The translations under genes and the position numbers were made by a program. A stretch of 57,850 nucleotides of DNA from NORP181 sp047623555 (GTDB lineage: Bacteria; Pseudomonadota; Alphaproteobacteria; Rhodobacterales; Rhodobacteraceae), in NCBI GenBank assembly GCA_047623555.1, contig JBLHMP010000015.1:1-57850 (forward strand). The letters are read 5' to 3'. Positions 16,325 to 24,566 of the stretch are shown here, piece by piece. How positions within the stretch are numbered: the first letter of the stretch is position 1; each line of letters opens with the position of its first letter. The notes under the pieces were generated by a model. It saw only the letters and a list, made by a program, of their open reading frames with translations, did no database searches and was not told the origin of the DNA.

Positions 16325-17596
16325 ATGACCATCAAGAGAATAGCCCAAAAGGGTACAGTAACAGCTGGCGTGCTGTTGTGCATGTCAGCGTTTGCATCAA
16401 CGGCCTTTGCCGCAGATTGTTCAATAAAGGTCGGGGCCGTACTGCCGACATCCGTTGATTGGGGGCGCCCGATTGCCGAAGTGGCGCAATATGCTGTCGA
16501 TTTGGCAAACGAAGCCGGCGGCGTGTCTGGCTGCGATGTTAATCTGATACTGCGGGACAGCCAGGTTGACCCAAAAATCGGCGTAGACGCCGCCAAGGCG
16601 CTGGTTGATCTGGACGGGGTACAACTGTTGCTGGGCGCGGTTTCCAGTGGTGTATCCATGCCGATCCTGACCTCAGTGGCGGTGCCATCGGACGTTATGA
16701 TGATGTCGTGTTGCTCATCCTCAACTGCGTTTACCGCGCTCGCGCAAGAGGGAAAATCCAAGGGGCTGTTCTATCGCACGTTTGCGACCAGCGGCGTTCA
16801 GGCTGCGGTTGGCGCAATGGTGGCCCGAGACAAGGGCTACAAATCGGTCGCTATCCTTTATAAAAACGATGATTGGGGCCAGGATATCAGTAAACTCATC
16901 GCTGCTGACCTCGAGTCACTTGGCATCACCGTCACAGCATCCGTCGCTATGAACGACGCGCAGCCATCGTATCGGGCCGAAGTAACACAAGCGCTGAAAG
17001 GCAAACCCGAAGCACTGTATCTGGCGCTCTACCCAACCGAAGGGTCTGCAGCCGTGCGGGAATGGATTTCGCTGGGAGGCACCCAAAACATGATTCTGGC
17101 AAATTCTCTTAAGTCAGATGAATTCCGTGACAATGTGGGGCTGCAGTATCTGGGCGCCAGCACCGGAACCGACACCGCATCGCCGCGCTCAGAATCTGCC
17201 AGCGCTTTTGTCGATCTCTATAAGGCAAAATTTGACTCTGAACCAAACGGCCCTGGCCTGTCCAACAGCTTTGACGCAACACTGATTGCGTTGCTGGCGA
17301 TGCATGCCGCAGGCAAAGACGCAACCGGTAGCCAGATTGCCGCGCAGGTCGCAAACGTGACGGATCCAAATGGCACAGCTGTTTCCGCAGATGCCGCTGG
17401 GTTTGCCAAAGCGACTAAGATTCTGTCAGGCGGCGGCACAGTTATGTATCAAGGCGCAACCGGCAATGTCCGGTTCGACAGTTCTGGCGATGTGTCCGCT
17501 CCAGCGGTTACCTGGACCTTTACCGAGACCGGCACCCAAGAGGCCAGTTATATCACATTAGAAGAGGTTGATGAATTCATGGCCTCAGTCAACTAG
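16325..17596 (+). CDS. Periplasmic substrate-binding protein, Liv/amide type
   Basis: A 423-residue binding protein of the Peripla_BP_6 class. A signal peptide ends in AFASTAFA before ADCSIKVGAVLPTSVDWGRP. Blocks such as LILRDSQVDPKIGVDAAKAL, the AVSSG ligand-contact segment and VAILYKNDDWGQD belong to the family. A CC pair at DVMMMSCCSSSTAF lies near the predicted pocket. It is the last gene of the operon led by the TIGR04076 protein and the reductase, so the imported molecule is presumably the reductase substrate. I cannot name it from sequence. GGGAG lies a few bases before the start. Confidence 0.86.
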   Translation: MTIKRIAQKGTVTAGVLLCMSAFASTAFAADCSIKVGAVLPTSVDWGRPIAEVAQYAVDLANEAGGVSGCDVNLILRDSQVDPKIGVDAAKALVDLDGVQLLLGAVSSGVSMPILTSVAVPSDVMMMSCCSSSTAFTALAQEGKSKGLFYRTFATSGVQAAVGAMVARDKGYKSVAILYKNDDWGQDISKLIAADLESLGITVTASVAMNDAQPSYRAEVTQALKGKPEALYLALYPTEGSAAVREWISLGGTQNMILANSLKSDEFRDNVGLQYLGASTGTDTASPRSESASAFVDLYKAKFDSEPNGPGLSNSFDATLIALLAMHAAGKDATGSQIAAQVANVTDPNGTAVSADAAGFAKATKILSGGGTVMYQGATGNVRFDSSGDVSAPAVTWTFTETGTQEASYITLEEVDEFMASVN

Positions 17597-17702
17597 GATA
17601 AAATGCCTGCTTTACTGGAACATTCCGGGCGATTCTGTCGTAAACATTTGGAATATTGGCCACCGCGCAAACCTGTGTTGCACGCCGCCTTTTGCATTCA
17701 TA

Positions 17703-18005
17703 TGTGAGTATCAGACCGTGGCGATTGATTTCAAAGGCAGGCATTATCCCAGATTTGTTATCCTGTAGATGGTGTTTTTCTACGTTCGATATGTCGTTTC
17801 GTACCGCGATTTGGAGGAGCAATTAGCAGAGCGCGGCATTGCCGTTGACCACGCGACCCTGAACCGATGGCTGGCTAAATATTCACCGTCAATTGCTGCA
17901 AACACCCACACCAGGGAGCGGTCGACAGCTGTTTCCTGGTGCATGGCCAAAATCGCAGTTGGACTGATTGGGCTGGCAATCGTCATGTCAGGCGTTTTTG
18001 TCTGA
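17703..18005 (+). pseudogene. IS6-family transposase remnant
   Basis: The plus frame reads VAIDFKGRHYPRFVIL, a TAG at 17766-17768, then MVFFYVRYVVSYRDLEEQLA, ERGIAVDHATLNRWLAKYSP and TAVSW. This is the N-terminal part of an IS6-family transposase (the expected Gln before VFFYVRY has become TAG). From 17940 it changes abruptly to MAKIAVGLIGLAIVMSGVFV and stop. That short hydrophobic tail does not belong to the transposase and marks the truncation junction. The DDE catalytic domain is missing. The bases near 17632-17650 could be a decayed end of the element. Confidence 0.75.
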
Positions 18006-18404
18006 TTTGAAACTAAGAGCCGGAGTGGAAGGGGGGGGAGAGAAACTGAAGGCCCGGAACTTTGAAAACCAGAGAACATAAGTCCGGATTGGCGTACGGG
18101 TTCTCAACCGGATGACCGGACTTGGCTGCCCCCGTTTCGAACGCACCGTCTAAATTACGGCTCTGGTAGGCCACGTCACAAGCTCTAATTTATCCATGCA
18201 ACACGGCCGTTATGATCGTTTAAATTGGCCCGCCTGTTTTGTTAACGTCGGTAAGTATTGCCTTATCTCATAAGCGTCGGTGAACTTTGCGGTCTCCAGA
18301 CGTTAATGTGACAATATCCCAACTGCCTGGAAACTATTCCAAAAAGGCACGGCCGCTCAGATTACTCAAGGCCGCACGTAGGCAAGAAGCTGAACGAATT
18401 CGGT
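18006..18404. other. Non-coding region between IS6 remnant and the pyr/TRAP operon
   Basis: No gene, RNA or clear repeat is recognised in this 400-base stretch. It contains a G8 run near 18032 and short repeats of GCGTCGGT/ACGTCGGT near 18245-18275. It probably represents degraded sequence at the border of an inserted segment. The minus-strand operon upstream ends just inside its right edge. Confidence 0.4.
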
Positions 18405-18716
18405 CTAGAAGACAGCGAGCGATACATCGTTTAAAGCCGCCAAAATCTTGACTGGGTTGCCAGAACCATACGAAGTCTTCAATGTGGTTGTATTTTTTTC
18501 AAACTCAGTAAACACACTCTCAGTTTGACCTGCGGTTACGGCCAATCGCCCCGTATTTTCGATGAATCGTTCTGCTTGAATAGCGAGCAACAGGTATCCA
18601 GCGGCCCTCTCGGGATCGCTTTCCATACAAACATGAGCAGTCTCGGCCACCTTATTGTAGCCGTGTAACCCTTTGCCGTTTTCATTGAGCACGTCTAAAA
18701 GTTTATCAAACATCAT
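18405..18716 (-). CDS. Small conserved-looking protein of unknown function
   Basis: A 103-residue soluble protein (MMFDKLLDVLNENGKGLHGY ... NDVSLAVF). It is mostly helical by eye, with Lys/Glu-rich segments, no signal peptide and no membrane segment. A GGAA-type ribosome-binding site precedes the double ATG at 18716/18713. It is the last gene of the TRAP-pyr operon, 11 bases after the orotate phosphoribosyltransferase, so it is probably expressed with that pathway. I do not recognise a family. Confidence 0.55.
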   Translation of the reverse strand: MMFDKLLDVLNENGKGLHGYNKVAETAHVCMESDPERAAGYLLLAIQAERFIENTGRLAVTAGQTESVFTEFEKNTTTLKTSYGSGNPVKILAALNDVSLAVF

Positions 18717-18727
18717 GGTGTTGTTCC

Positions 18728-19423
18728 CTAGATCGAAATGGATGTTGCGCCGCCATGCTGGCCTGACCAAACAAGCGGCTCGTTTAAGAAGGATTCTACT
18801 TGTTGTAGTGTCTTGGTGTCGAAGTGGTTTTTAGCTTTGCAGACCGCAAGTACATCCCACCACGTTGCAAGCGCATGCAACGTGATCCCCTCGGCGATCA
18901 GCGTGTCATTGGTCTGCTTGAATATGTCATAGTAAAAGATGACGCTGGCATGATCGGCCAGCGCACCGGCGCGGCGAAGAGCGTTGCAGAAATTAATTTT
19001 GCTACCGCCATCCGTTGTCAGGTCTTCGACGAGCAATACACGTTGGTTATCAGAAACAATGCCTTCTATCTGTGCATCACGGCCAAACCCTTTGGGTTTC
19101 TTGCGAACATACTGCATCGGCAACCCAAGTTCTGCTGCAATCCACGCTGCAAATGGTATGCCTGCCGTCTCGCCGCCTGCAACCGCGTCAAATTTCTCAA
19201 ACCCTACTTCTCGTAGGATTACAGATACAGAAAAGCTGGTAATCATTTCGCGAATACGCGGGTATGAAATGATTTTGCGGCAATCGATATAGACCGGGCT
19301 GGCAATGCCAGAGGTAAATGTAAACGGCCGGTCCGAACTAAAGTGCACGGCGTCTATTTCAAGCAAAATTTGGGCCGTGGTTTCGGCAATCAATTTTCGA
19401 TCTGGAAAATCACTGGTCATCAT
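18728..19423 (-). CDS. pyrE: Orotate phosphoribosyltransferase
   Basis: A 231-residue type I phosphoribosyltransferase converting orotate and PRPP to OMP. It has the PRPP-binding motif RVLLVEDLTTDGGSK, the YVRKKPKGFGRDAQIEG loop (catalytic Lys and flexible loop), and AVAGGETAGIPFAAWIA. Start: the ATG at 19423 (a TTG at 19429 and an ATG at 19420 are alternatives). It sits at the end of an operon with PyrD/PyrK-like enzymes and a TRAP transporter rather than with biosynthetic genes. It may therefore salvage imported or recovered orotate rather than serve de novo synthesis. I would expect a second copy in the main chromosome, which this window cannot show. Confidence 0.85.
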   Translation of the reverse strand: MMTSDFPDRKLIAETTAQILLEIDAVHFSSDRPFTFTSGIASPVYIDCRKIISYPRIREMITSFSVSVILREVGFEKFDAVAGGETAGIPFAAWIAAELGLPMQYVRKKPKGFGRDAQIEGIVSDNQRVLLVEDLTTDGGSKINFCNALRRAGALADHASVIFYYDIFKQTNDTLIAEGITLHALATWWDVLAVCKAKNHFDTKTLQQVESFLNEPLVWSGQHGGATSISI

Positions 19424-19429
19424 TGGCAA

Positions 19430-19609
19430 TTACTCGATTTGATTGAGGCAGGACGACTTGATCGACGCCGTTTCAGCATCCTTGCCACCCGTTATTTTCA
19501 TCAGAAATTTGACAGGTGTGTTTCCGTTTATCAACAGTCTCTCTTCTACGTTGTGCAAGGAGTTAGCACACCTATCTTCGTCTTTTGACACGGTTTTCAG
19601 GGCACTCAT
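19430..19609 (-). CDS. Possible 59-residue reading frame between hydrolase and pyrE
   Basis: An open frame beginning MSALKTVSKDEDRCANSLHN overlaps the end of the hydrolase by 38 bases and ends just before pyrE. It fills most of the only sizeable gap in an otherwise tightly packed operon. It has no ribosome-binding site of note and no recognised family, and it may be chance. Confidence 0.2.
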   Translation of the reverse strand: MSALKTVSKDEDRCANSLHNVEERLLINGNTPVKFLMKITGGKDAETASIKSSCLNQIE

Positions 19610-20885
19610 TTTCCAGGCCAAGAAGATGCTCATAAATAATTGAGCTGGCGATGATAAAATCATCAATCTCCATAGCTTCATCCGGATTGTGCGACCCATT
19701 TTGGTTGCGTACAAATATCATCGCTGTTGGCACCCCAGCATTTGCAAATACGGCGGCGTCGTGCCCCCCACCAGAGGCCATGCTTGTCGGTTCCAAGCCT
19801 ATGCGTTCCATCGCGGATTTCAGGCTTTCAACAACACCAGTATTAAGCAACGCTGGTTTGGTTTCATTCGGATTTTCAACCTCGAATCGAACACCCCTGT
19901 TGCGCGCCACATCTTTCATTTCTGCCGATAACAGGTCCTGCATGGCATCCAGAACATCCTCACTTTGGCTTCTGATATCTAAACTAAAGCCGACTTCGTC
20001 TGGAATGCGAGACAACGCATGTTTGGCAGGATGGGTCCCGACAATCCCCGAAGTTAGAACAAGGTCGTCGCCCTTTTGAATGATCGTCAACCAGTGTTCG
20101 TCAAGACGCGTGAGCAGATCAGCCATCGCCAGCACTGGGTCCTTACGATACGCTCTGGGCACTGCTCCTGAATGTCCCGGTTCGCCAATGCAGCGAATGT
20201 TTTTGTGTCTGAAATTACCACGAATTGCGGCCACGACCGCTGCGGGCTTGTTCTTGCCAATGAGCAGTGGCCCCTGCTCGATATGAAGCTCAATATACTC
20301 AAGCAGCCTGTCTTTATTCAACAGTGGAATACCTTGTCGAATTGGCTCCATCACAATGCCGATATCAGACATGTGCTCGTCTAGACTGCGGCCATCATTC
20401 TTGTGTAGAGAGCCAAGTTCGTCAGAGCCTAAAACCCCCAACAGAGCTTTGGAGGCGATATAACATGGCCCAAACCACGCGCTTTCTTCACCTCGCATGG
20501 CGATGACCTTTACGGGGTGTTTAAAACGCAGCCCCGCAGATTTGGCCCGTTGCAGACAAAGCAAACCAGTAAGGACCCCTGCCAATCCGTCAAAATTGCC
20601 CCCCATTGGTACACTATCAACATGAGATCCGACGAGAATATAGCGCTCAGCATCCGCATCTTCGGGCAGCGAGAAAATCGCGTTTTGCCCGGCATCAAAC
20701 GAAACCGACAGCCCAATTGTTTTCGCTTGTTCAGCCAAATAATTGAGCACGTCGGTTTCGATCTGCGAAAACGCGGGCCTGCTGACGCCTTGCACGTCCA
20801 TGCTCATATTTTTGACTGCGTTGAACCACGCTTCAACCATTTTGCGCCCGTCAACGCCTGTTGCATCGGCACGTGCAAGCATCAA
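19572..20885 (-). CDS. M20 Zn-dependent N-carbamoyl-amino-acid/ureido amidohydrolase
   Basis: A 437-residue binuclear metal hydrolase of the hydantoinase/carbamoylase branch of M20 (the AllC/HyuC family). The metal and catalytic residues lie in GSHVDSVPMGGNFDGLAGV, RGEESAWFGP and ELHIEQGP. The dimerisation segment GHSGAVP and the C-terminal metal His in SGGGHDAAVFANAGVP are present too. Members hydrolyse N-carbamoyl or ureido compounds to the amine, CO2 and ammonia. Next to dihydroorotate dehydrogenase genes, N-carbamoyl-aspartate (ureidosuccinate) is the attractive substrate; that step is known from orotate-fermenting Clostridium oroticum. The substrate is an inference. It shares an ATGA overlap with the PyrD-like gene. 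Confidence 0.82.
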   Translation of the reverse strand: MMLARADATGVDGRKMVEAWFNAVKNMSMDVQGVSRPAFSQIETDVLNYLAEQAKTIGLSVSFDAGQNAIFSLPEDADAERYILVGSHVDSVPMGGNFDGLAGVLTGLLCLQRAKSAGLRFKHPVKVIAMRGEESAWFGPCYIASKALLGVLGSDELGSLHKNDGRSLDEHMSDIGIVMEPIRQGIPLLNKDRLLEYIELHIEQGPLLIGKNKPAAVVAAIRGNFRHKNIRCIGEPGHSGAVPRAYRKDPVLAMADLLTRLDEHWLTIIQKGDDLVLTSGIVGTHPAKHALSRIPDEVGFSLDIRSQSEDVLDAMQDLLSAEMKDVARNRGVRFEVENPNETKPALLNTGVVESLKSAMERIGLEPTSMASGGGHDAAVFANAGVPTAMIFVRNQNGSHNPDEAMEIDDFIIASSIIYEHLLGLENECPENRVKRRR

Positions 20886-21826
20886 GGGGCCGCTTCCATA
20901 AAGACGACGGCATCAGCCGCTTCTTCATCTCGCACCGTTCCGACGAGGTCGGAAACATTTTGGATGTTATTGCGCACTAGAAAACGCTCAAGATCGTCTA
21001 AAAGGTTCACCATCACATTGGGGCTAATGAATGTCGCTGTGCCAACCTGTATCGCCGTAGCACCGGCGATGAGGTATTCGATAATGTCTTCGACTGTCGA
21101 AATACCGCCACAGCCAATTATCGGGATATCGACTGATTTTGCGCATTGATAGGCCATGCGCAGGGAAATCGGTTTAAGAGATGGCCCTGATAGCCCCCCC
21201 ATCAGGTTACCAAGTTTGGGCTTTCGGCTGTGAATATCAATTGCCATGGATAGCAATGTGTTGGACACCACCAAGGCGTCAGCACCGGCATCTTCTGCGG
21301 CAATGGCAACCTCGATTGTTTCGCCGGTATTTGGGCTTAGTTTGGCCCACAATGGTAGGTCGGTTGCGCCCCGCAATTTGGTCATGACGGCATGAGTGGT
21401 TGAAGGTCGCATCGCAAATGCTTTGCCGTCTTCTTCGATGTTCGGGCACGATATGTTAACTTCAATCGCATCCACACCCGGCACCGAAATACACGTGCAG
21501 ATACGCGCAAAATCATCAGCGCTATTGGCGGAAATACTGACGACCAACGGCACGTCATAATTGTTGTAAAACGGAATGATATTGTCGATGAAATGTTGCA
21601 CGCCTTTTGAAGGGATGCCGATGGAATTGAGCATGGATCCCCGCACTTCGCACACGCGAGGCGTGGGATTACCGCCACGTTTTTCCTCGGTGATTGTTTT
21701 GGTGACATGGGCACCAAGACGATTGAGGTCGAGCACTTCTGACAGATCTTCCGAGAAGGTCCCCGACGCGGGCATGATTGGGTTCTGTAAAACCAGATCC
21801 CCAATTTTTGTTCTAAGGTTTACCAT
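20882..21826 (-). CDS. pyrD: Dihydroorotate dehydrogenase, class 1B catalytic subunit
   Basis: A 314-residue FMN enzyme interconverting dihydroorotate and orotate. Class 1 features are the catalytic Cys in EVNISCPN, NSIGIPSKGVQHFI, the Lys in LWAKLSP and the phosphate-binding IPIIGCGGIST. Class 1B works with a PyrK-type NAD-linked subunit, encoded immediately upstream. Many alphaproteobacteria make pyrimidines with the quinone-linked class 2 enzyme, so a 1B pair in a transporter operon hints at a catabolic, NADH-linked orotate-reducing role. The frame extends upstream to 21925, but the ATG at 21826, overlapping the PyrK stop, begins the family-like sequence MVNLRTKIGDLVLQNP. Confidence 0.85.
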   Translation of the reverse strand: MVNLRTKIGDLVLQNPIMPASGTFSEDLSEVLDLNRLGAHVTKTITEEKRGGNPTPRVCEVRGSMLNSIGIPSKGVQHFIDNIIPFYNNYDVPLVVSISANSADDFARICTCISVPGVDAIEVNISCPNIEEDGKAFAMRPSTTHAVMTKLRGATDLPLWAKLSPNTGETIEVAIAAEDAGADALVVSNTLLSMAIDIHSRKPKLGNLMGGLSGPSLKPISLRMAYQCAKSVDIPIIGCGGISTVEDIIEYLIAGATAIQVGTATFISPNVMVNLLDDLERFLVRNNIQNVSDLVGTVRDEEAADAVVFMEAAP

Positions 21827-22665
21827 GCCAATGCCTCTTGAATAGCGAATACCGGCCCTTCTCGGCAAACCCGTTCTTGCGAGATCACTCCCGCACGATT
21901 GAACGAACGCACGCAGCATTGGCACATACCCAAACCACAGGCCATTTGCTGTTCCAGGGCAATTTCACCAGGGATATTATGAGTATTTCCAATATCTTGC
22001 AGAAGTTTCAGAAGTCGATTTGAGCCGCAGGTATACATCGCATCCACAGAGCCAGACTCAATTTTCTGTGTGATAATGCGCCTAATATTGTCCATATCCG
22101 ATGTGCCTGCGGCATCCGTCACGGTGATAACCTCGGCACCCATCTGCTGAAAATAATCAACCGACATCAAGACGTCGTCCGAGCGCGCCGAACAGATCGT
22201 CGTTAGTTTGCGGTTTAGTCGTCTGGCTTCTTGTGCCAATGGTGCAAGGGTCGCCAATCCAACGCCTCGTGCGAGCAAAAGCAAATTTTGCCAGTCCGGT
22301 TTAATGGAAAAGCCTTTTCCAAGTGGGCCAAGAACATTCAGAGGGTCGCCGGGCTTCAAGTCGGACAGGGCACGGGTTCCTTCGCCAGTCACTTTATATA
22401 GAAAATGAAGTTCTCCCTTCTCGACTGAATATCCATAGATGCTCATTGGGCGTCGCAAGTAGGGTTGGTGCTGTGTTGTGACCGGGCAAAGAAGGTGAAA
22501 AAATTGTCCCGGTTGGCACCGCAGGATTGATTGCGGCGCGTCCAGAACCAAAAACCGATACTCGGAGTTGACGACATCATTGCGTTTAACAGAGGTGTTG
22601 ACTTCGTGTGTTTCGCTTACTGCAGCAGAAACAACTGTTACGTCCTGAGGGGCTAAAATTACCAT
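21820..22665 (-). CDS. pyrK: PyrK-like electron-transfer subunit of dihydroorotate dehydrogenase
   Basis: A 281-residue ferredoxin-reductase-like protein. It shows the FAD-binding motif RRPMSIYGYS, the NAD-binding part after LLLARGVGLATLAPLAQEAR, and a C-terminal [2Fe-2S] site with CGLGMCQCC and a fourth Cys in RVCREGPVF. In class 1B enzymes it passes electrons between the FMN subunit and NAD(H). It follows the TRAP membrane subunit by 12 bases, with AAGGGAAA before the start, and overlaps the PyrD-like gene. This coupling of importer to redox enzyme is the key feature of the operon. Confidence 0.83.
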   Translation of the reverse strand: MVILAPQDVTVVSAAVSETHEVNTSVKRNDVVNSEYRFLVLDAPQSILRCQPGQFFHLLCPVTTQHQPYLRRPMSIYGYSVEKGELHFLYKVTGEGTRALSDLKPGDPLNVLGPLGKGFSIKPDWQNLLLLARGVGLATLAPLAQEARRLNRKLTTICSARSDDVLMSVDYFQQMGAEVITVTDAAGTSDMDNIRRIITQKIESGSVDAMYTCGSNRLLKLLQDIGNTHNIPGEIALEQQMACGLGMCQCCVRSFNRAGVISQERVCREGPVFAIQEALAW

Positions 22666-22677
22666 GTTTTCCCTTTC

Positions 22678-23958
22678 TTAACCGAAGATCAGTTGGGGAA
22701 TGAAAAGAGAAATCTGCGGCACATAAGTGACAATCATCAAAACAATGATGTTGACGATAACAAACGGCCAAACCCCCCTAATGATGTTCAAGACGGGTTT
22801 GTTTAGCGTTGAAGACGCTACAAATATATCCAGTCCGAATGGCGGTGTTATCATGCCCAGACTGATATTGAGCGTCACAATCATCCCAAAATGAACCGGG
22901 TCGACACCCATTGCCATGGCCACAGGGAAAAGCGGCGGCACCAGAATAAGAAGCGCTGAATTTGGATCAATAAACATGCCCGCAATTAGAAAGCAGACGT
23001 TCACAGCCAGCAAAAATTGAATTGGTCCGGCATCAATTTGCGCTAGAAAATCGGTAATTATCGTTGGAACTTGAGCGAGGGTAATAAAGAACGAAATGAG
23101 CCCCCCCATCGCCAATAAGATGAAGATCACGCAGGTCGCAATTGCACTTTGCTCAGTGATGGTGACCAAATCTTTGAAACCAAAATTTCGATAGACGACC
23201 ATCTCGACAAATATAGCATAGACCACGCTGACTGCGGCCGCTTCGGTTGGCGTGATGATACCTGAATAGATACCGCCCAAAATGATCAATGGCATCCCAA
23301 GTGCCCATTTCGCCTGACGAACGGCGTACCAGCGTTCACCCCATGAGGTCCTGTGGTTGGGTTTTATACCTTCTCGGCGCGCTTCAAACCAAACCATAAT
23401 TGCGAATGCCAGGCCCAGAAAAATCCCAACAGCCAGGCCGCCAGCAAAGAGCTTTGAGATAGAGGTGCCTGTCATCCAGCCATAGATGATAAAAGTAATG
23501 GACGGTGGGATGAGCAACGCAGTTTCAGCGCTGGCGACCAGTAGGCCAAGGCTGAATTTCTCGGAAAAGCCGTTTTTTCGCATCTCAGGATAGACCATTT
23601 TGCCCATGGCTGCGACGGTCGCAGGTGCCGATCCCGAAACCGATCCAAACGCCATAGAACCGCCAATAACAGTATGCCCCATGCCACCTGTCGTGTGGCC
23701 GACAAGAGAGCGGACAACACCGATGAGGTTTTTGGCGATCTGTCCTGACCCCATTAGGTGGGCCGCGAAAATAAAGAATGGGATTGCCAGCAATGTTGTG
23801 TGGTCGATACCACCAAAAATTTTCTGAACAATCGCCGGATCAGGGATTTTCCCATAAAATGCGTCTTTGGTAAAAAGTGCTGGAATGCCAAGCACCAGAA
23901 ACATCTCGAACCCAAGAACAAGCAAAACGCCAGCGAGGGCAATGATAAGAAGCAGCAT
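22678..23958 (-). CDS. dctM: TRAP transporter large membrane subunit (DctM)
   Basis: A 426-residue inner-membrane protein with about 12 hydrophobic segments and the DctM hallmarks FGSVSGSAPATVAAMGKMVYPE, LLVASAETALLIPPSITFII and ITPTEAAAVSV. It is the Na+-coupled transport subunit, and with DctQ and DctP it imports an organic acid or similar anion. It overlaps dctQ by one base and is followed after 12 bases by pyrK, so the imported compound is probably handled by the PyrK/PyrD pair. Confidence 0.9.
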   Translation of the reverse strand: MLLLIIALAGVLLVLGFEMFLVLGIPALFTKDAFYGKIPDPAIVQKIFGGIDHTTLLAIPFFIFAAHLMGSGQIAKNLIGVVRSLVGHTTGGMGHTVIGGSMAFGSVSGSAPATVAAMGKMVYPEMRKNGFSEKFSLGLLVASAETALLIPPSITFIIYGWMTGTSISKLFAGGLAVGIFLGLAFAIMVWFEARREGIKPNHRTSWGERWYAVRQAKWALGMPLIILGGIYSGIITPTEAAAVSVVYAIFVEMVVYRNFGFKDLVTITEQSAIATCVIFILLAMGGLISFFITLAQVPTIITDFLAQIDAGPIQFLLAVNVCFLIAGMFIDPNSALLILVPPLFPVAMAMGVDPVHFGMIVTLNISLGMITPPFGLDIFVASSTLNKPVLNIIRGVWPFVIVNIIVLMIVTYVPQISLFIPQLIFG

Positions 23959-24467
23959 CAGTTTACCTCGTCGTTCGGCGCATCGTTGATGCTGAACCGG
24001 TCAATTATTCCAAAAAAGCTCAGTGCAAATCGCAACCCCAGAAGGCCAAAACCAACGACTGGGGCGGTATAAATCCAGCCGACAGGAATATCCAAAGTCG
24101 GGCTGCGTTGCCCCGTCATAAGCACTAAACGGACAAGTTGAATGCCCAGCCAGGCGAGATATATTGAAAAGAAAAATCCAGTGGCATCAATCACTTTGAG
24201 CAGCACATACCTGATGTTTTTCGGAAGTTTTTCGCGGATTGTATCAATCCCAACATGGCGTCCTTGTTCAAGGGCCAACCCAAGAGCAATAAACACCAGA
24301 AAAACATTCATATAGCGGACGGCTTCTTCGATCCAGGCGAACTTACTCGCGAAGGAACCGCCAATTTCACGGACCACAACATTGCTAAAAAACAGCACGA
24401 CCATCGTTAGAAACAGGGTCACCAAAAATGTTCGTTCAATGAGTCTGAGATAGGTCAGAAACTGCAC
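23958..24467 (-). CDS. dctQ: TRAP transporter small membrane subunit (DctQ)
   Basis: A 169-residue protein with four membrane segments and the DctQ feature RYMNVFLVFIALGLALEQGR in the second half of the core. It pairs with DctM. The distance to dctP (99 bases) carries a stem-loop, described separately. Confidence 0.86.
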   Translation of the reverse strand: MQFLTYLRLIERTFLVTLFLTMVVLFFSNVVVREIGGSFASKFAWIEEAVRYMNVFLVFIALGLALEQGRHVGIDTIREKLPKNIRYVLLKVIDATGFFFSIYLAWLGIQLVRLVLMTGQRSPTLDIPVGWIYTAPVVGFGLLGLRFALSFFGIIDRFSINDAPNDEVN

Positions 24468-24526
24468 AGGCTTCTCCTTGGACGGATTTTGGGAGGCGAT
24501 TTTTGGGGAATGTCGTAGACATTGTT

Positions 24527-24562
24527 AACCAGCCGGACCCACCTATGTGAACCCGGCTGGTT
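24527..24562 (-). other. Stem-loop between dctP and dctQ of the first TRAP operon
   Basis: AACCAGCCGG (24527-24536) pairs perfectly with CCGGCTGGTT (24553-24562) across a 16-base loop. In the transcribed (minus) direction it is preceded by AAACAAA and has no U-tract after it, so it looks like an mRNA processing or stabilising hairpin rather than a full terminator. It would favour the binding-protein message over the membrane subunits. A similar arrangement occurs at 38291-38319. Confidence 0.55.
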
Positions 24563-24566
24563 TTGT

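Noticed and set aside
16997..17025. A search for a second small gene or leader between the ABC permease and binding protein
   Set aside because: The 24-base gap before the binding-protein gene is filled by a ribosome-binding site, and no alternative frame in the binding-protein gene looks real.
20517..21149. A 210-residue plus-strand open frame across the amidohydrolase/PyrD junction
   Set aside because: It is antisense to two genes with conserved catalytic motifs and has no family-like sequence of its own.
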